Assembly: GCA_018340375.1 (NCBI GenBank)
Contig: JAFFJZ010000001.1
Location: 66,332,001 to 66,396,000 of the forward strand
Origin: Gonatopus flavifemur
Lineage: Eukaryota; Arthropoda; Insecta; Hymenoptera; Dryinidae
DNA: 64,000 nt
Direction of reading: 5' to 3'
The position numbers and the translations under genes are program-made. Shown here piece after piece: positions 22,476 through 36,687 of this stretch; within the stretch, counting starts at the first letter, position 1; every line of letters begins with the position of its first letter. The notes under the pieces were generated by a model, which saw only the letters and a list, made by a program, of their open reading frames with translations, did not search any database and was not told the DNA's origin.

Positions 22476-25400
22476 GATATTCGAATAACGAAAAATATTG
22501 CTGTAACAGTTAAATTTTAGCTATTGTAGCTGATTTTTAGCAATCCAAATATCAGCAACGTCATTCTTCGCCGTGCAGAAATAGAGATTACGCTGGTCCA
22601 TGTTACATGAACATTCCGTAATAACAATCCCTGTATTCTATGTTCCAACAGTTATTGTTGAGAAAAGCATTTGATTTCGAAAGAAATTCAATTCTGTATT
22701 CTGTATCCACATTTCATCATGTTCGTTCGAAATGTAATTTATAATGATATTCAAGAATACATACTCTAAAAAAGCACAGATCTTTCGTGTTATGTTGAAG
22801 GTGAATGTTGAGAATGTTTCAAACATATTTTATGAAATTTGAAACTAAACTTCATACTTGAAGGATAAAAGGGAAAAAAATTAATTCATCAACCCTTTCA
22901 ACGCGCTCTTCTAGTATTTCAGAAGAAATTTCAGAGAAACATTTTCTCTACATAATTCAAAATAATTGCGTGGCATAATGTGCATTATGATGGAAATTAT
23001 AAAGACAGAAAAAGTAGTGAAACTAAACACTGAAACATAACCCGCATCGTATTTTTTGGTTTCAAATACAAACGGAATATCATTTGGATCAATTTTCATA
23101 AAACCGCACAAATATCGTACCATATTTTTAACGTCATGCTACGCACGAGAATATATATTTTTTTCAAAGACCGTGAGATATTCAAGAAAACTGCCCTGGT
23201 GACGTTATGAGAGTATAAAAGCAGATCTGTCGAGGAAAGTCTCCGTCAGAGTGGCTGACGTTTAATTTAATAAACGCTACACGTTTGTACCTTTCTCTTT
23301 GCTATTCATTTCCTTCAAAATTCCTCTTGAAATATAAACCCATTTTTCTGCTCAAACGATAAGTTCGTAGGGTAGTGAAAATTTGTACGAGACATTCGGG
23401 AACACGTATCAGGTATCAAAAATTTCCAAAGAAATTAGCGAAGTGAGAAGAAGGTCTCATGAATTATTCGCATGTGATATGTTGTAGCTACGTTGATGGG
23501 ACTTGGATAGTCATTTAACAGGGATATCGATCCTATAATGATACACCGATAAATCCCGATTAATGCGAAGAAGATAAGAATCACGCGGCAACGATAAAAT
23601 TCTTTGAATCTTGATTTAATAATGACATATTGTCGATTACCTTATTTTAATGCAAAGTGAAAGACTACTTTGCCTCAAGATATTCGATTGATATTCCAAA
23701 GCGGGCAACTTTGCAAATGCGTTCCTCGCTTAACTATGAGTTATTACCGGCTTACATTACATTTTATCGGCAATATTTCTTGGGTTGCAATCGTCCATTA
23801 CAGCATTTCATGGCATCCTTAAATCGTACACCTTCTCTCACCATGAGCCGTAGTCAAGTCATCCGACGACCGATCGTGAAACTTCAAGAGCTCGACTCCC
23901 TTTCTCCACATTCACCATCATGCGCCTCAATTATTCATGTCTCACGATTCTGAAGCTGTCATCGTCAATCGTCATCATCACATCTGACCGAGTCTAATTG
24001 GACCTCTTGCTGAATAGAATTTTCGAATAGCTGGTAATCGCCCGAACCGTACAATGACATCAACATCACCATGATGAATCTCAATCTGTTTGGCTGCTGA
24101 AATCGCGTCGAATATATATTTTAAATATCTAACGAAGATGTTTCGTATCGTTACTTGCGTTCGTTTGTGAGAATGAATTATTCATATACGATCATGAAAT
24201 GAAAACCTTGAATTTTTCATGCGCATCATCAACAGGTAAAGCATATTCTATTTCCAGAACTGGATCGAAACATACGAATAGAGTACGAATATAGAAAACA
24301 ACACAATACGCATTGAGAGTGATCATCGAGTCGACTCTTAATGCTTCATCATCGAGTTCATTGATGAAATTATAATGTAGAAAAGTAATTTTAAGGTTCT
24401 CATTTAAAAGATAGATTGAACATTATTACGAAAATTGTTGTAACACGAAACAAAATGTTTGATTTCTTTCACAAATTTGCTAAAATTCAGGAACGATCCA
24501 TCACCATATGCCAATGAAACTAGGATCGTTTAGATGCGAGCACTATTTATAATACGTTATAAAGATGTGGGTGTGTCGAGCGAAGTTTTCACAAAATACT
24601 ATTCATTCATGAAATACACGCAACGCGTGAAAAATGGGTGAAATAAGGTGCAACAGTGCGTTGAATAACAAACTAGAAATAACGTTAAATTTCAACGTAA
24701 AACCTATTCATCCACTTTATTTCAATACACGCACGAAAAATTGCGCATGGAAATTGTTTCTAAAATTCAATGATTCGGAGGATCAAGATTGTTTTCTAAG
24801 AATTAGTTCTAAAACCTCCTTGAATATAATTTCAATTACTTTTGATGTGAAATAGAAGGAACTATCATCCACTCATTCCGAATGGATTCAGTAAATAACC
24901 ACAGTAATATGAATTCGAAATAAGCTGCACATTTCAGTAAAATCCATAAATTATGAAACCCCCACAGTTAGCAGACTCTCTAGGATTATTTTCTTTTTTT
25001 TTCCCCCATGGTAAATCCAGATTATATCGAAGTCTGATCATATCTCACCCTCAACCATCCCAGTACACCAGCAGTGGATTTACTCCTTCTACCTGCATAA
25101 ATTATGAGGATTTTGCTCGACAAGATGCAGCCACGATGTAGGCTAGTGGGAACGGTTATTACATCGTATTACCTCCAACTGCCATCCTCTATATAATTTT
25201 TCATAAATAATGTAAGAACGTTCAATGATTCAACACGGCGAAAAGTGTTGAGGATTTGGAGAATCCTTTACTTATTCAATTAGAAATGAAGATGAATATT
25301 TCAGCCGTTCAAATTCTCGTGGAATGTTCGGACTATTCACGTGAATGCTCTTTATCGCTTCTCAACATATAGGTACACTAGAAAATTTTCCTCCTCTGTA

Positions 25401-26180
25401 ACCACTTTTTAGCGTGTACATGCGTCTACTTTTATATTCATTTGATGTTGAGATTTGTGTTGACTGCGCTCAGATTTGTGTGGTATTTTAATTTCTTCAC
25501 AATCTCGGAATATATGTAACTCATAATCGTTTTAAAACAGGGCAACACTTTGATTTCATTCTATATTCCATTCTATTTTCTGAGATTTTCTTCGAGAACT
25601 GAAATACCTGAATGCAAATTTCCATATTCGAGGACTGAATAAATCAGACAAAATAATGAGAAATATATCATTTGTACGTGTAAAATACTCAATGAACGCG
25701 GAGAGGACAATATTTTCAACGAAGAACACCCGCATTTGAATGAGAGCAATCCAATATATTCTTGACTCAAGACAATCTCGTTTGAACAGAGCACATATCT
25801 TTTGAATTCAAAGCCTCCTTCCGTGGGCAGATGAAATTTTCTCATACGGAGAAAATATTTTGTTGGACTGAGAGAAAAATATGTTATCGAGGACAGCTAG
25901 TTTTCTCATTCAGCATGTGAAAATATACTCCAAATAGATACATCGATGCATACGTTGATCACTATTTTATAATCTACAATTTATTCGATTGATCCTGATA
26001 CTAGAATAATTTGTAGAGAGATGTCAAGACACAGATCTTTGAATGAATTATTGTATAAAACTTTCTTTAGACGTTCAAAAGTTGCAAGGAGCGACAAAAT
26101 CGTCAAGAGAGTAAGTATGTGAGAGTAAGGGAGCATCTCGATATATCATGTTCATAACATTTAACACGATGTTTTGGGTT
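22476..26180. other. Intron interior with one candidate core promoter
   Basis: A fragment related to the AGCTA-word MITEs ends near 22580 (GCCGTG). A TATA/initiator-like cluster lies at 23214-23250. Open frames are short and lack splice sites or domains. Confidence 0.4.
23214..23250 (+). promoter_or_regulatory. Candidate core promoter: TATAAAAG plus TCAG initiator
   Basis: TATAAAAG (23214-23221) is followed 34 nt later by GTCAGAGTGG (A at 23248), close to usual TATA-to-start spacing. No open frame or donor follows closely, so a product cannot be named. Confidence 0.25.
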
Positions 26181-26420
26181 ATGAGGAATCTTTCCGCTCG
26201 ATGGGTGCCACGTTTGTTAACGGTTGACCAAAAACGCGTTCAGATCAAGATTTAGATACAGTTCTACCGAGTTTCTTCGACGTTTTATAACAGTAGAAGG
26301 AACATGGATTTACTTTCATATCCCGAAGACCAAAAAAGAAGTCCAAACAGTGGATAAGAGCACATGGAAGAACGCCAAAAATAGCTACAGTTTCTTGGGA
26401 TTCTTATAGTATCATGCTCG
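26181..26420 (+). pseudogene. Decayed irritans-like mariner transposase fragment
   Basis: From 26181 the plus strand reads MRNLSARWVPRLLTVDQK, which carries the WVPRLLT motif typical of irritans-type mariners. It ends at a stop at 26253-26255. One frame over (26224-26406) the reading continues with FLRRFITVEGTWIYFHIPKTK, the expected next block around the first catalytic aspartate. The usual VDETW is VEGTW here, so the first catalytic residue is lost. The frameshift, missing N terminus and missing C-terminal half show a dead relic. Confidence 0.8.
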
Positions 26421-26502
26421 TAGACTGTATATGAGAAGGTATAACCGTAAATGGGAAGTACCAAGCTTCACTACTGAATCAATCGAAGGGAACTATTCAC
26501 AC

Positions 26503-26763
26503 TCAACGTTTACATTCGACCAAAAAGAAAGTGTTCTTCTCCCACGATCGTCTCACGATGTTGCTGTAAAACCACATGACCTCTGCTTTGAAGTGCTTAC
26601 ACTTCTGCCATATTGCACAGATTTGCTCTTGAGATTCATTTTGTAACTCTGAACTTGGAGAAATAGCTTGCTGGTTGAAGATTTGCCATGAATGATGAGA
26701 TGGAAGTTGAGAACAAATCGTTTCATGCTGAGAATATCGAAAATTTGGCAACTCTTTGGCCAA
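26503..26763 (-). pseudogene. Possible decayed retroelement gag fragment (Cys/His-containing)
   Basis: The minus strand is open for 86 codons and contains ICAIWQKCKHFKAEVMWF, which faintly resembles the zinc-knuckle surroundings of copia-type gag proteins. Flanking sequence up to about 27340 has the texture of decayed coding sequence but is broken by stops. The identification is weak and the stretch may be a chance open frame. Confidence 0.2.
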
Positions 26764-29700
26764 GGTGATTATGTAGGAGAATGGGGATAAAATCTTTCAT
26801 CAACTGTGTATTTCCTTTGGCAGGTCGAGAACTTCTGAATCACTCTCGTACTGAAGTGGACAAAGAAGAAAAAAGCAAAGAGCTTGAAGAAAACATCGAC
26901 TAGAAGCTGTAATTTAGCCATAAAACGTCTTGACTTGAATTTTCTTCAAAAAGTTGATGCGTCACCTTACTAGGATTCATCTTCAAGAAGCAAAAACGAT
27001 ATTTCCCATCGAGTTTGGAAAATCTTGTCAGATCGTATTATTGATTTTCTCATTCCGTTGAGTATTCGCAAGGTCTAATGAATCCAGTCTGGTCCATGAA
27101 TTTTCCATACACGAGTTGAAACTAAACCTTGAGATGCTGGATGACAGTCGATTGTCCTTGTAGCTTATCAGAACTCTTCAACGCAAAATTCATTTTGGAG
27201 GCAAGTTGGTAACTAGTCTTTGTTTCAAGAGTTATCAAACTTTCAAGCCTGACATTAACGGTTTCACTGATCTTCCTTTACAGAGACTGCCAAGTTGTTC
27301 TTTCAGGTTAAGCCACTGCAAACTTAGAAAGTGAGAAATTATGGGATTATGAATTTTGAGAATGAAACAAATTATTACGTTATTTATTGAACATTCAGTT
27401 CATTATCGAGAGCTCATATCTGAATATTGATTTTTCTACATCTGAGAAAAAGAAGTAGGAAAATGTAGACAAATTCAACTGCGCAGTCATAAGAAATAAA
27501 GGAATCAATCAAAATTATGATACCCTGATTTGAAGTAACAGAATCTTTGAATTGGGGGAATGTTTATCTTGGATTTGTTTCCTTATATGAATTGTAACTG
27601 ATACATCATCACCGATACATTCCACTCTTTGCGACACTACAGTAAAGATTGTAGTCTGGTTTATATGCAAGGAATACGTAATATAAATGATAGTGGCGAT
27701 GATATGCAACGAGAGTAACGTGATAATTATTGATTATCAGATCAAGTATAAATTGCAAACCAACCATAAAATTATTTTCCATCTCCTCTCCGGAGAATAA
27801 TTTCACAAATCATGACATAACACTGTTGGAAAAATTCTTAAATTTAATAAGAAATTTTGAAATTTGAGAATTCCACAAATATGTTATCAGAATTGAGGAA
27901 AACAATCTCAACATTGAGAATTATATTGTTGAACTCAATATTTTATTATGAAATTTGATAAAATGTTTATGTACAACACTTTATAATGTTCTCATGAAGT
28001 TTCAGACAGATTTTTCTTACAGCGAAATGTAGAACTTGTGTACAGAATTTCTGGATGTTCCGAAGATATACAATGTAGCATATTTAACATATCGAATTGT
28101 TACAAAAATACCGGTTGCATATCGAATATGCAATCAGTAGTATAAAACGAAAATAGTCGGACGCATTGATTGATCATACAGAGTGATAAATCTGCTGTTA
28201 CAATCATAATATTGTAAGTAAAAGAATACAAAATTTTTATTAAACCATCCTTTTGGAAATTGCCAGACCTTACAAATGGCCAAGTATTGGCAAAGTTTCG
28301 CTTGCCAGATTCAAAGCTGCGCTAGCACTGAGAATTCAATTCGTACAATTATTATAAGAGAAATTGGAACGAAAAAGAACTAATATATCCATCAAATTTG
28401 TGGTTTCCCTGTAGATGCTTCACACGTAGGTTTGATACTTCAAAACATTACATTTTCTCACATCGTGTAAGATCAACTTGATTCAATGAGGATAATTGAA
28501 ACATGTTCCATGCTATTCTACTGTTACAGCCAGATAAAATTTAAACAAATAAATTTCCATAATATTCTTGAATTAGCAATACGAAATACAAATTGCATTG
28601 TTAGAAAGTCAAATACGCCACATTCTTTATTCCCTCTTTTCCCTTCCTCCGGGGGGAGAAGATAAGAAAATTGGTAAACGGAAAGAGAGAGGAAGAGAGA
28701 GAAAGAGAGAGCAGTGAAAAATGTTGAACGCGGGATTTCGTCTTTTAATCAGCACAGCGTTCGGTGGAAAACCTTTTACCGATCCGATTGATCTTTCCAT
28801 AAAGACAGGAAAAGAAATTAGAGAAACGAGGAAATTGAGGTAGGAAAGAAAACGGAGATTGGGTGTCGATCGTTCGTAATTAGTTCCAAGAGTTATGTTA
28901 ACTCGGTCTGGCGCAAAGTTAATAAGTCTGATTCTTGAGGCACTCATTATTTTCTTCGATTCCCAGCAGTTGATAGAAGATAAATATGCCATGGTAGAGA
29001 TCTTGACTCACTTCACTCATCACCTAAACCCCCGATAATAATTCATTCATTGAATTTCATATTTTCCAAGAAACTGTTATCCGTTTATCAGCGTCGAAAG
29101 AGAAAGTGTTTCTATTCCAAATCTGCATATGAAATGTAATTGATTCATATCAGCTTCAGCTGCCATGAAATTCTAATATCTGTCGAAATGTCATCGTTCG
29201 TGCGGATCAAAAAGTTTCTCTCATTAGCATGAAAATCAATTTTGTAATATCGAAGAGCAGTATCTATCATTGAAGACATAATTCAAAAGTGAAATTCTTT
29301 TCTTCTTGATTTTAATTTCGAAGAATCCAGATAAGAAGGAATGTACAATGCACATGACAGCGCTGACAGAACTGCAATCGATGTATAATAAAATTCTGAA
29401 TCTTCAGCATTTCGATTTCATTCGATTCCGTACTTGAAAATTCACATCACTTCCAGGAAATAGCCGTTTACATCTCGCACAATGTGTGCAATACACAATC
29501 TATTTCCCAATAATGAAGAAAATGTCATTCCGAACAATCGTACACGAAGCAGTTTGAACTTTTCTCTTCGGAATGAACAACCAAAGCATTAAGAATCCAG
29601 TACAATTTTCATTCTGTGCTATTATACTCTGATCCTATCATTCTCATAGTGGAAGAGACTCAATCATGAAAAGCATTCTTACAACGTGTTCATTCATGAA

Positions 29701-32700
29701 GTAACAAAAGGTCTGCCATGGAATTTCTTCTCTCTGTTCTTCAACGAAAACCAACGGTTGTTCGGTTCATGCATTGTCAAACCAAGGCAGCTCAGTTGGA
29801 AATATCACTAAAAGTACCTATACACCCTATCGAATCAAGGACTGTAATTATCTGTCGAATGCTCAAGATGGGAATAAAATTGATTCACCGTGATAGGATT
29901 GTATATCCAAACTTCAAATAAAAGCACTGCTGACAAACGGCGCTGGAGTTGGAAATTTTTGTTCGTCAAATCAGAGATTCCAAACTCTCGAATTTGATTT
30001 TCATGTTATCCACACGTGTACACGCGATGACCTCATAAAACTTTCCCAATTTTCTTGTTTTGGATAATTGTAACGGAAATATACGGAACAAATTGACCGT
30101 CAGAAACGAAAGCATTTGCGAAAACTGGTATTCACCGACCGCCATCGTTCAAATCTAATTTCTAAAATTCCAATGAAGGAAAAACACGTTACTATTCCAG
30201 TATCGTCACCGGAGAAGCAACGAGAATGGTACATTCCAAAACGGATATCGTTCCTGTGAATTTCACTGGCCACCGGAGTCGAGTGGTTGTAAATTTATTG
30301 TCTTCCTCTTGCTTGGACAATGTCGCGGCTGATTGCAAAGCGCTCGGGTGAAAACTTGACCCGAAAATAAACCAAATCTCTCAAACGCCCTTTTTATCCA
30401 TCTCTCCTTTTCTCGTTCTCTCCCACACGGTTTGAATTTCTTTCTCTCTTCCTCTCGGTTGGGCTGCGCATTGCCAAATGCAGCCACTCGGGATACATGA
30501 GGACACGGCCGTTATTTGAGTACCTCGTTTTCCAGTTCCGTCTCTTCAAATCTTCTCTCCTTCCTTTTCGCTTCGTCCAAACCCCTTTATTTTGTTTTTC
30601 GCGGCTGATTCGACTGCGGATGGTACGAAAGAGGATTCTAAATAAAAATCCACGTTGCGAGGTTCAAGGAAAAACTATACAAGATGATACATGGTGGGCG
30701 AGGGTGGATAATATTCTAAATTTCATCGGATGGATTTGAGGGATTCGAGATTTGAATTCATGTGACATAAAATAAAAGAGACATGAACACTTTGTAGGAT
30801 CAAAATAATTTCATTCGATCGAGTTTAAATCAAATAACGATGTTGAGATATAAAAATGATTACCGATATAGGTTCCCTCGAATACTCTGAGATTCGAGTT
30901 ATAAAAATCTTCACGTTTCTTTTTTGTTATAAAACTCAGGCTCCTCTTCAAAGACTGGGTTTCCGATTTTGGAATCCAATATTAGTATCCTTTCTTTCCG
31001 CTCTGACCCTTTTGCTCGTTTGTATCCCTCTTCCACATTACGTTCAATCTACTTCAATCTCTTTCCTCACGGTTGCGTTCTCCGACCATTGACCACTGTG
31101 AATCAGAATTGGTAGCTTGTGGGAGGCTATTGTGAAGAATCGATCGATCGGTGATGAACGGAACTGGAGTAGACAAAGAGGAAAGTAACAAGTTTGACGG
31201 ACACTCCGTGCGTTGATGATCGGTCCAGATACGTCCGTTGTTTTTTGTTTTTCATCTATCGACATGACCTCCTCCCCGAGATTTCTTTTTCCCTTCCAGT
31301 AGGTCAAAAGTATTGCACGATAGTTATCAAAATTGTCTTTGAATATTCATCGAGTCTATAGAAAGCTTTTTCACATTGAAACTTTGATACTTGAAATAAC
31401 TCTCTTGGAATCCTACAAAATCTGTTCACTATAAACATTTGTATTTATTGAGAAATATCTTTGTGAAACAAACTTGAGGATATTCAACGTACATCCCCAG
31501 AAACCCTCAACTGTTTTCAATGTGTAAAACGATCGAATTTCAAAACCCCGGTGAATGGAGAAAGAAGTTTGAATATTTAATCCTTTGTAATGAACTTTGC
31601 TGTAGAATTATTGATGAATGAAACGAAACCGCATGGACTATAAATATGCGCCGGTGGAATTCAATATACCCGGCGCTTATGCATGTGAATATATCCTTTG
31701 GAGTAGATGGTGCACGTTCACGAGAGAACTGGATTATCTATAGATATGATAATTCTATTGAACGATCAATTAGGTAGTTTTCAAGCCATCTTTATAGGAT
31801 TAAGGAACCGTTTGAAAGCGGTAATGATGTTATTCCGACTGTTATTCTCATGAAAAATTCTCTCTTATTTTCTGCATAAAGCAGAATAATTTCTATCATA
31901 ACGGAAAATATATCTTACAGCTGTACTTTATTGTTCTTTCGTTTCTGCCTCATCATTTTCTATCGATATGATTCAATTAAATTCAGATACGGTATAACCA
32001 AATATGAGATGGATCGTTTTTGAAAAATCCGATTCTTTCTAATATTTTTGGCAGAGAATCACCACACAAAAAATCGAACAACCGTGCAAAATGTGAAGAA
32101 TCAATTTGGAGGCTAATGGAATTCTTCACAAATTCTATACAGTTTTGGAATCGAATTACTTTTCATTACGATATCGTATTTCGCAATCGAAGTCAGTTTT
32201 TTTTCCGTGCTTTTTTCACGTAGCATTTATATAATCCATGTGGAAGGGAGAGAAACTCTTTACCAGCAGATTTTTCAAACACAAACTTCGCATCTGAATT
32301 TTATAGGAACGATATTTACGTTGGAAACAGTTATCGTCTGAAAAAGATTGTGGATTACCATCAAATTTCATCCCTTCTTTTTTGAGAGGATTGGGAAAAT
32401 ATTGTATATGAACATCAATTGAATTCTTCAATTCGTTTTTTCTCTCGAGTTGCACGCTGATCCTCATTCTAATTCTGTCATTCTGTCTGTTCTGAGATGG
32501 AAATAATTGTCGATATGAGGCAAAGAATGCTGAACAAAATTGAAAATATTGGAGGGAAATATTTGATCATTCGATTCATTCGATTTCATAGTTCTACGTG
32601 TTTTGCGTACTGCAACTGAATTTTATCACTATATTATTTTACATCGTTTTCCATCAATGTCTCCCTTCATGGAAATGTTATATTCCCTAATTTCATGTGT

Positions 32701-34317
32701 GGGAAATTCAATTTTTTGGTCTTGTTTTGCTTGCTTTTTTTTTTACAGGTTTTCGATTCAACGCAAAAAAAAAAGATAAAATGAACAGTGAGACCGTAAT
32801 CGTAGTCCACTTTTCGCGTGGGAACAACATATATAGATCAAGGTATTTTATCACCTGAATTTACGTGAATGTATGAATTTATTCGAAAGTTGTATCCATT
32901 TTTGTTGAATCTAAAACTATACGTGAGTACACAATATGTTGGCTTTGAATAGATGCTGCGGTAATCCGATTGGGAATTAACAGGTTGATATAATATTGCA
33001 TAAGGGATTGATTATGATCAAATGGAGATTACTTACTTCATCGGAAATGAAATTATTCTTTCTAAATCGGGATTTAGACGCATTATTCTACCGATTTTGT
33101 TCATTTTGTGTATTCAGTTTTTCTTATAACAGCTTTGAAGAAGCTGGGGAAAATTTTGCAGAAACTTTGACGGTAATGGAATGAGGCACTGAACGGAAAT
33201 ATCGTGAGCTGATAGATTTACTGGATGAAAACAGAATAGTTTGGTGATTGAATAATTCTCATGTATGTAAGCATTTAGATCCCAGTTCCTAAAAGAAAGA
33301 ACCATCACCCAACTCTACCGTTTATTTATCTAACAACTCTGCAAGCTGAATTGAACTCGATCCGAAGGTTTGGCATTATAAATAATTCGCAGAAGCGTTG
33401 ACGATGGAAAGAGTCCGGATTTTCAAATGATAAAGGAGACTCACATTTATTGGACAATTTTACTAGACATTCCCGCTGGATGAGAAATATAATTAATGCA
33501 AGGAATGCATCATTCGTGAGTCCGGTAATTATATATCAATTCAAGGACCATTTATTGAATTCCACATCCCGAGATATAAAATTTTCAATTAGTTGGACCG
33601 AGTTTTTGTAACTTCCAAACATTTTTCAACTCAGGAATATCTTTTCGAGGCAAAAAAACGAGATTCGAGGAGTCAGGAAAGGTAAAATGACATGCAACAG
33701 GACAGCTGTTGACATTTTTGCTAAAAGAACACCTGCCTTTTCAGTTTTGAGTGCTTTTAAGAGTAGAAGGGTCGTTGGATAAAAATTGTGACTTCTAAAG
33801 GAGAGTATTTGAAGGGAATATTCTCGTTATTGACCTAGATTAACTGTTTCGCTTGCTACCGCATGGCACTAAATATTTCCCAAACTAATCATCAAATTCA
33901 AAATGACCTATTCATGTGTTCATTTGATCAACGTTCTGTGGATCTAAACACAAGCTTCATCCCCAATCGACATCATCATCTCATTGTTTATCGTGTTTGA
34001 TAGTCAAACAATTACGCGACTCTAGTGAACTTCTCGTTCCTGAATTCATTTTCGCAGAATTTGAATATTTTCATGGAATAAAAATTTTCAGTAGACCATT
34101 TGATATATCTGATATCAATGAAGAGAGTCTTTGATGAAAAGATTCCGAGAGCTTCTTGTTGAATCACTAGCAGCAGCAAAATTGTCCCACAGATACCCAA
34201 TTTTTGTTCTATCTTGTTGCATAATGTTGTTACTTCTCAGGGGCCTTAACACGTAAGGAGGAGGCTTCCTGTTGTTAGTGAAAAACAAACTGCTCCATAA
34301 TTGGAAGACAAAATTCA
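26764..34317. other. Intron interior, no gene recognised
   Basis: Block 27830-28030 is very AT-rich with self-complementary AATTTTGAAATTTGAGAATT-like words. A (GA)n-type tract lies at 28675-28715. Frames of 121 codons (28627-28992, minus) and 74 codons (30263-30487, minus) are open, but have no paired splice sites or domain. A candidate plus-strand promoter lies at 28115-28219. Confidence 0.4.
28115..28219 (+). promoter_or_regulatory. Candidate plus-strand promoter and short first exon
   Basis: A 19-bp palindrome of two POU-like half-sites (TTGCATATCGAATATGCAA, 28115-28133) is followed by TATAAAA (28141-28147), an initiator-like TCATAC at 28174-28179, and a strong 5' splice site ATT/GTAAGTAAAA (GT at 28214). 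The order and spacing fit a small gene whose first exon is about 38 nt. No second exon was identified. Confidence 0.3.
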
Positions 34318-34519
34318 CACTGGGGAAAAATATAGTGGAGCCAACCGCATAGGAGTTTGGTTACGGCGAATCTCGCCACGCGGTTGACTCAATTGAATAT
34401 CGATTGAATTGACCGAATGAGCATTTACTTCAATTGATATTCAGTTGAGTCAACCGCGCGGCGAAATTCGCCGCATTCAAACTCATATGCGGTTGGCTCC
34501 ACTATATTTTTTCTCAGTG
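34318..34519. mobile_element. Foldback MITE with CACTGGGGAAAAATATAGTGG ends
   Basis: Left arm 34318-34408 and right arm 34425-34519 are highly similar inverted repeats, with GGAGCCAACCGCAT, GCGGTTGACTCAATTGAATAT and their complements. The ends are CACTG and CAGTG with CA and TA outside. One of the best-preserved elements here. Confidence 0.9.
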
Positions 34520-34521
34520 TA

Positions 34522-36687
34522 CCATAAAACTGCAAAAGAATTCTTTATAATTTTCCAATTTACGTTGAGAAACGTTCAAATTTTCCAAATCGAAGATCCA
34601 TGAATTTTCTGAACCGTTCATGCAAGTGATAGTCGAATGATCTGATCGAAAAATTATTTCTTCGATAAAGAAGTCGAGACAACAATTTTCACTGCACTCC
34701 TGAACTGAATTATACTATAGCCGGCAAAGTTTTTTGAGCATTGAAGATTCCTTCACAAACGTTTCCTCAAACAAAATTAAAAAGTAAGAAACTCGAAGAA
34801 TTTCTGTACGATTCTCCTTTCGCGATATAAAGTCCACGTTTGTTTGCTTCAAAGTTTTTACAATGTTTGACTATTCAGTAACAATTTCCACTCAGCGACA
34901 CGGTCGAGGGAGTTGAACTATCTTCTGGAAATTTGAAACAGAATTTCATTCCAGTTTGTTTTTCGTTAAAGAAGTTGGAGAGCCAACGGTTCTGATTCTT
35001 CCTGAATGAAGTCTTGTGAGAAATTTTGTAATCTTCCTTGGAGACTCGAGATAACGGTTGTTGGTTTCTCTTTTCATCTCCACTTCCTTATGATGTCTCA
35101 TTTCACGAGCTGTGGATTTGTTGAACTTAAAAACTTACCGGCAATTTGTATAAATTATTTAACATGTGCAGTAAATATTCTTAATTTTCTCAAAACTAAA
35201 AGTTATCTCGATAAGTTTCGATATTCGAAATGGGATCCAATCTTACATGCAATATCTCGTTCACGAGAGAAAAGCTACGCGGAATAATGAATATCTGATA
35301 TCAATAATTCACGAGCCATCTCGTTTGTCCACCGTAATAATGGTGATCGAGGAACGACGATGGGCCAACGTTGGGACAGAGATGCCAATGCCGACGTCGA
35401 CAACGACGACACGTGCCACCTATACGTTGAACGAGGATGGGTAACAGTCTCCCTGCGACAGTTTTATATGTCGAATTTGACATGCCATGCACGTAGAGAC
35501 TTGCCAGTGGCGAAACTGTTTGGTCGGAATGACAATGCTCTCTCCTGCGATCGCTACTAGCGACGGAAAGAGGCGAGGCAACAGCAGTGCCTTGCACTTT
35601 GCGTTGCGTGGAAAGAGACGGACGATATGCGGATATTCGCGAACGACAAATCAGAAGTGTTTACAAGGGGTATTGCTCACGATACATATTGTTTGGTGGC
35701 GAAACGTTGTAATGTTCATGCTGGTCATGAAGGAATGAATATCATTTGGAAGCGTGAGCGCAAACATTTCATGGAATATAAATATTTGAGAAATAAATTA
35801 TGCGAAGACGGTGCTACGATAACGAATATTGTGAATTAGATTCTTGGAAGGGATTGTGTGTGTTCAAATTCGTTGAATCTGAAGATAAAATGGAATTTTA
35901 TACGGAAGAGAAAAGACGATAATGCTAGATCATGTCCAATTGAATTAGGTTCAAACAATTCACAATCTAATAATCGAATAATCTAAATTGGAGGCGATGA
36001 TTGATACTCATTCTAATTGATTGATAAAATCGGAGTTGCGCTGACGACAGCCTAGATTGAGAAAAACAACAATTGTAGTACACGTTGATTCCTTTTTCGG
36101 AATCATTTCAATCGTCAAAGATCGAAAGATTAAATATCGACGCAAATTGAACACCAGAACGCATATGTATGATTCAAACTGATGAGATTAATTCTGACAT
36201 CGACAAGAATAGGAGAAAGAAAATGAGGAAGTAGGAAGCGATGGATAATTAACTGGTAGAACACTTTAACGAACATCGTTACCGCCTGGAAACGTATTCT
36301 AATTTTAATCTTTTATTCAATCGTTCATTTTTCCACCTCGAGTATTGTTCTTTTCTTGTACGAGTCCACGGAACATGAATCCTCATATTTTCAATTGGAA
36401 TTTTGTTGTTCAATTCATGAATACACAGTTCATTCAGGGTGAAAAGAACATAAAAAATCGATCAAATTCGTCGATCGGCTTCGTGTTTAAAGTAATGATT
36501 ACATGAATTTTTTCCAACCTAATCTCAGGAAAAATCTCGCGGATAGCTGTATGAAAGTTGAAACGGTTAAAAAAAGCTGCGACTTCAGTCTGGGAAGGAT
36601 GTTATAAACTAACAGAAGTCTCATTTAATTGAAGTTTTAGATTCCTAGAAATTCATGTACAATTTGCTATTCTCCCAACCAAAAGAT
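34522..36687. other. Intron interior with a CpG-rich block at 35330-35640
   Basis: Around 35330-35640 CpG and G+C rise sharply and several frames on both strands stay open (up to 98 codons). None has convincing splice sites or a recognisable domain. It could be an enhancer, an unannotated exon or a non-coding RNA exon. A good minus donor (GTAAGT at about 35140) has no clear exon upstream. Confidence 0.35.

Noticed and set aside
28627..28992. 121-codon frame on the minus strand
   Set aside because: Its C-terminal part comes from a GA-rich tract; no paired splice sites or domain.
32996..33200. Possible minus-strand exon ending at a GTAAGTAA donor near 33030
   Set aside because: The frame is open but no acceptor with a pyrimidine tract precedes it.
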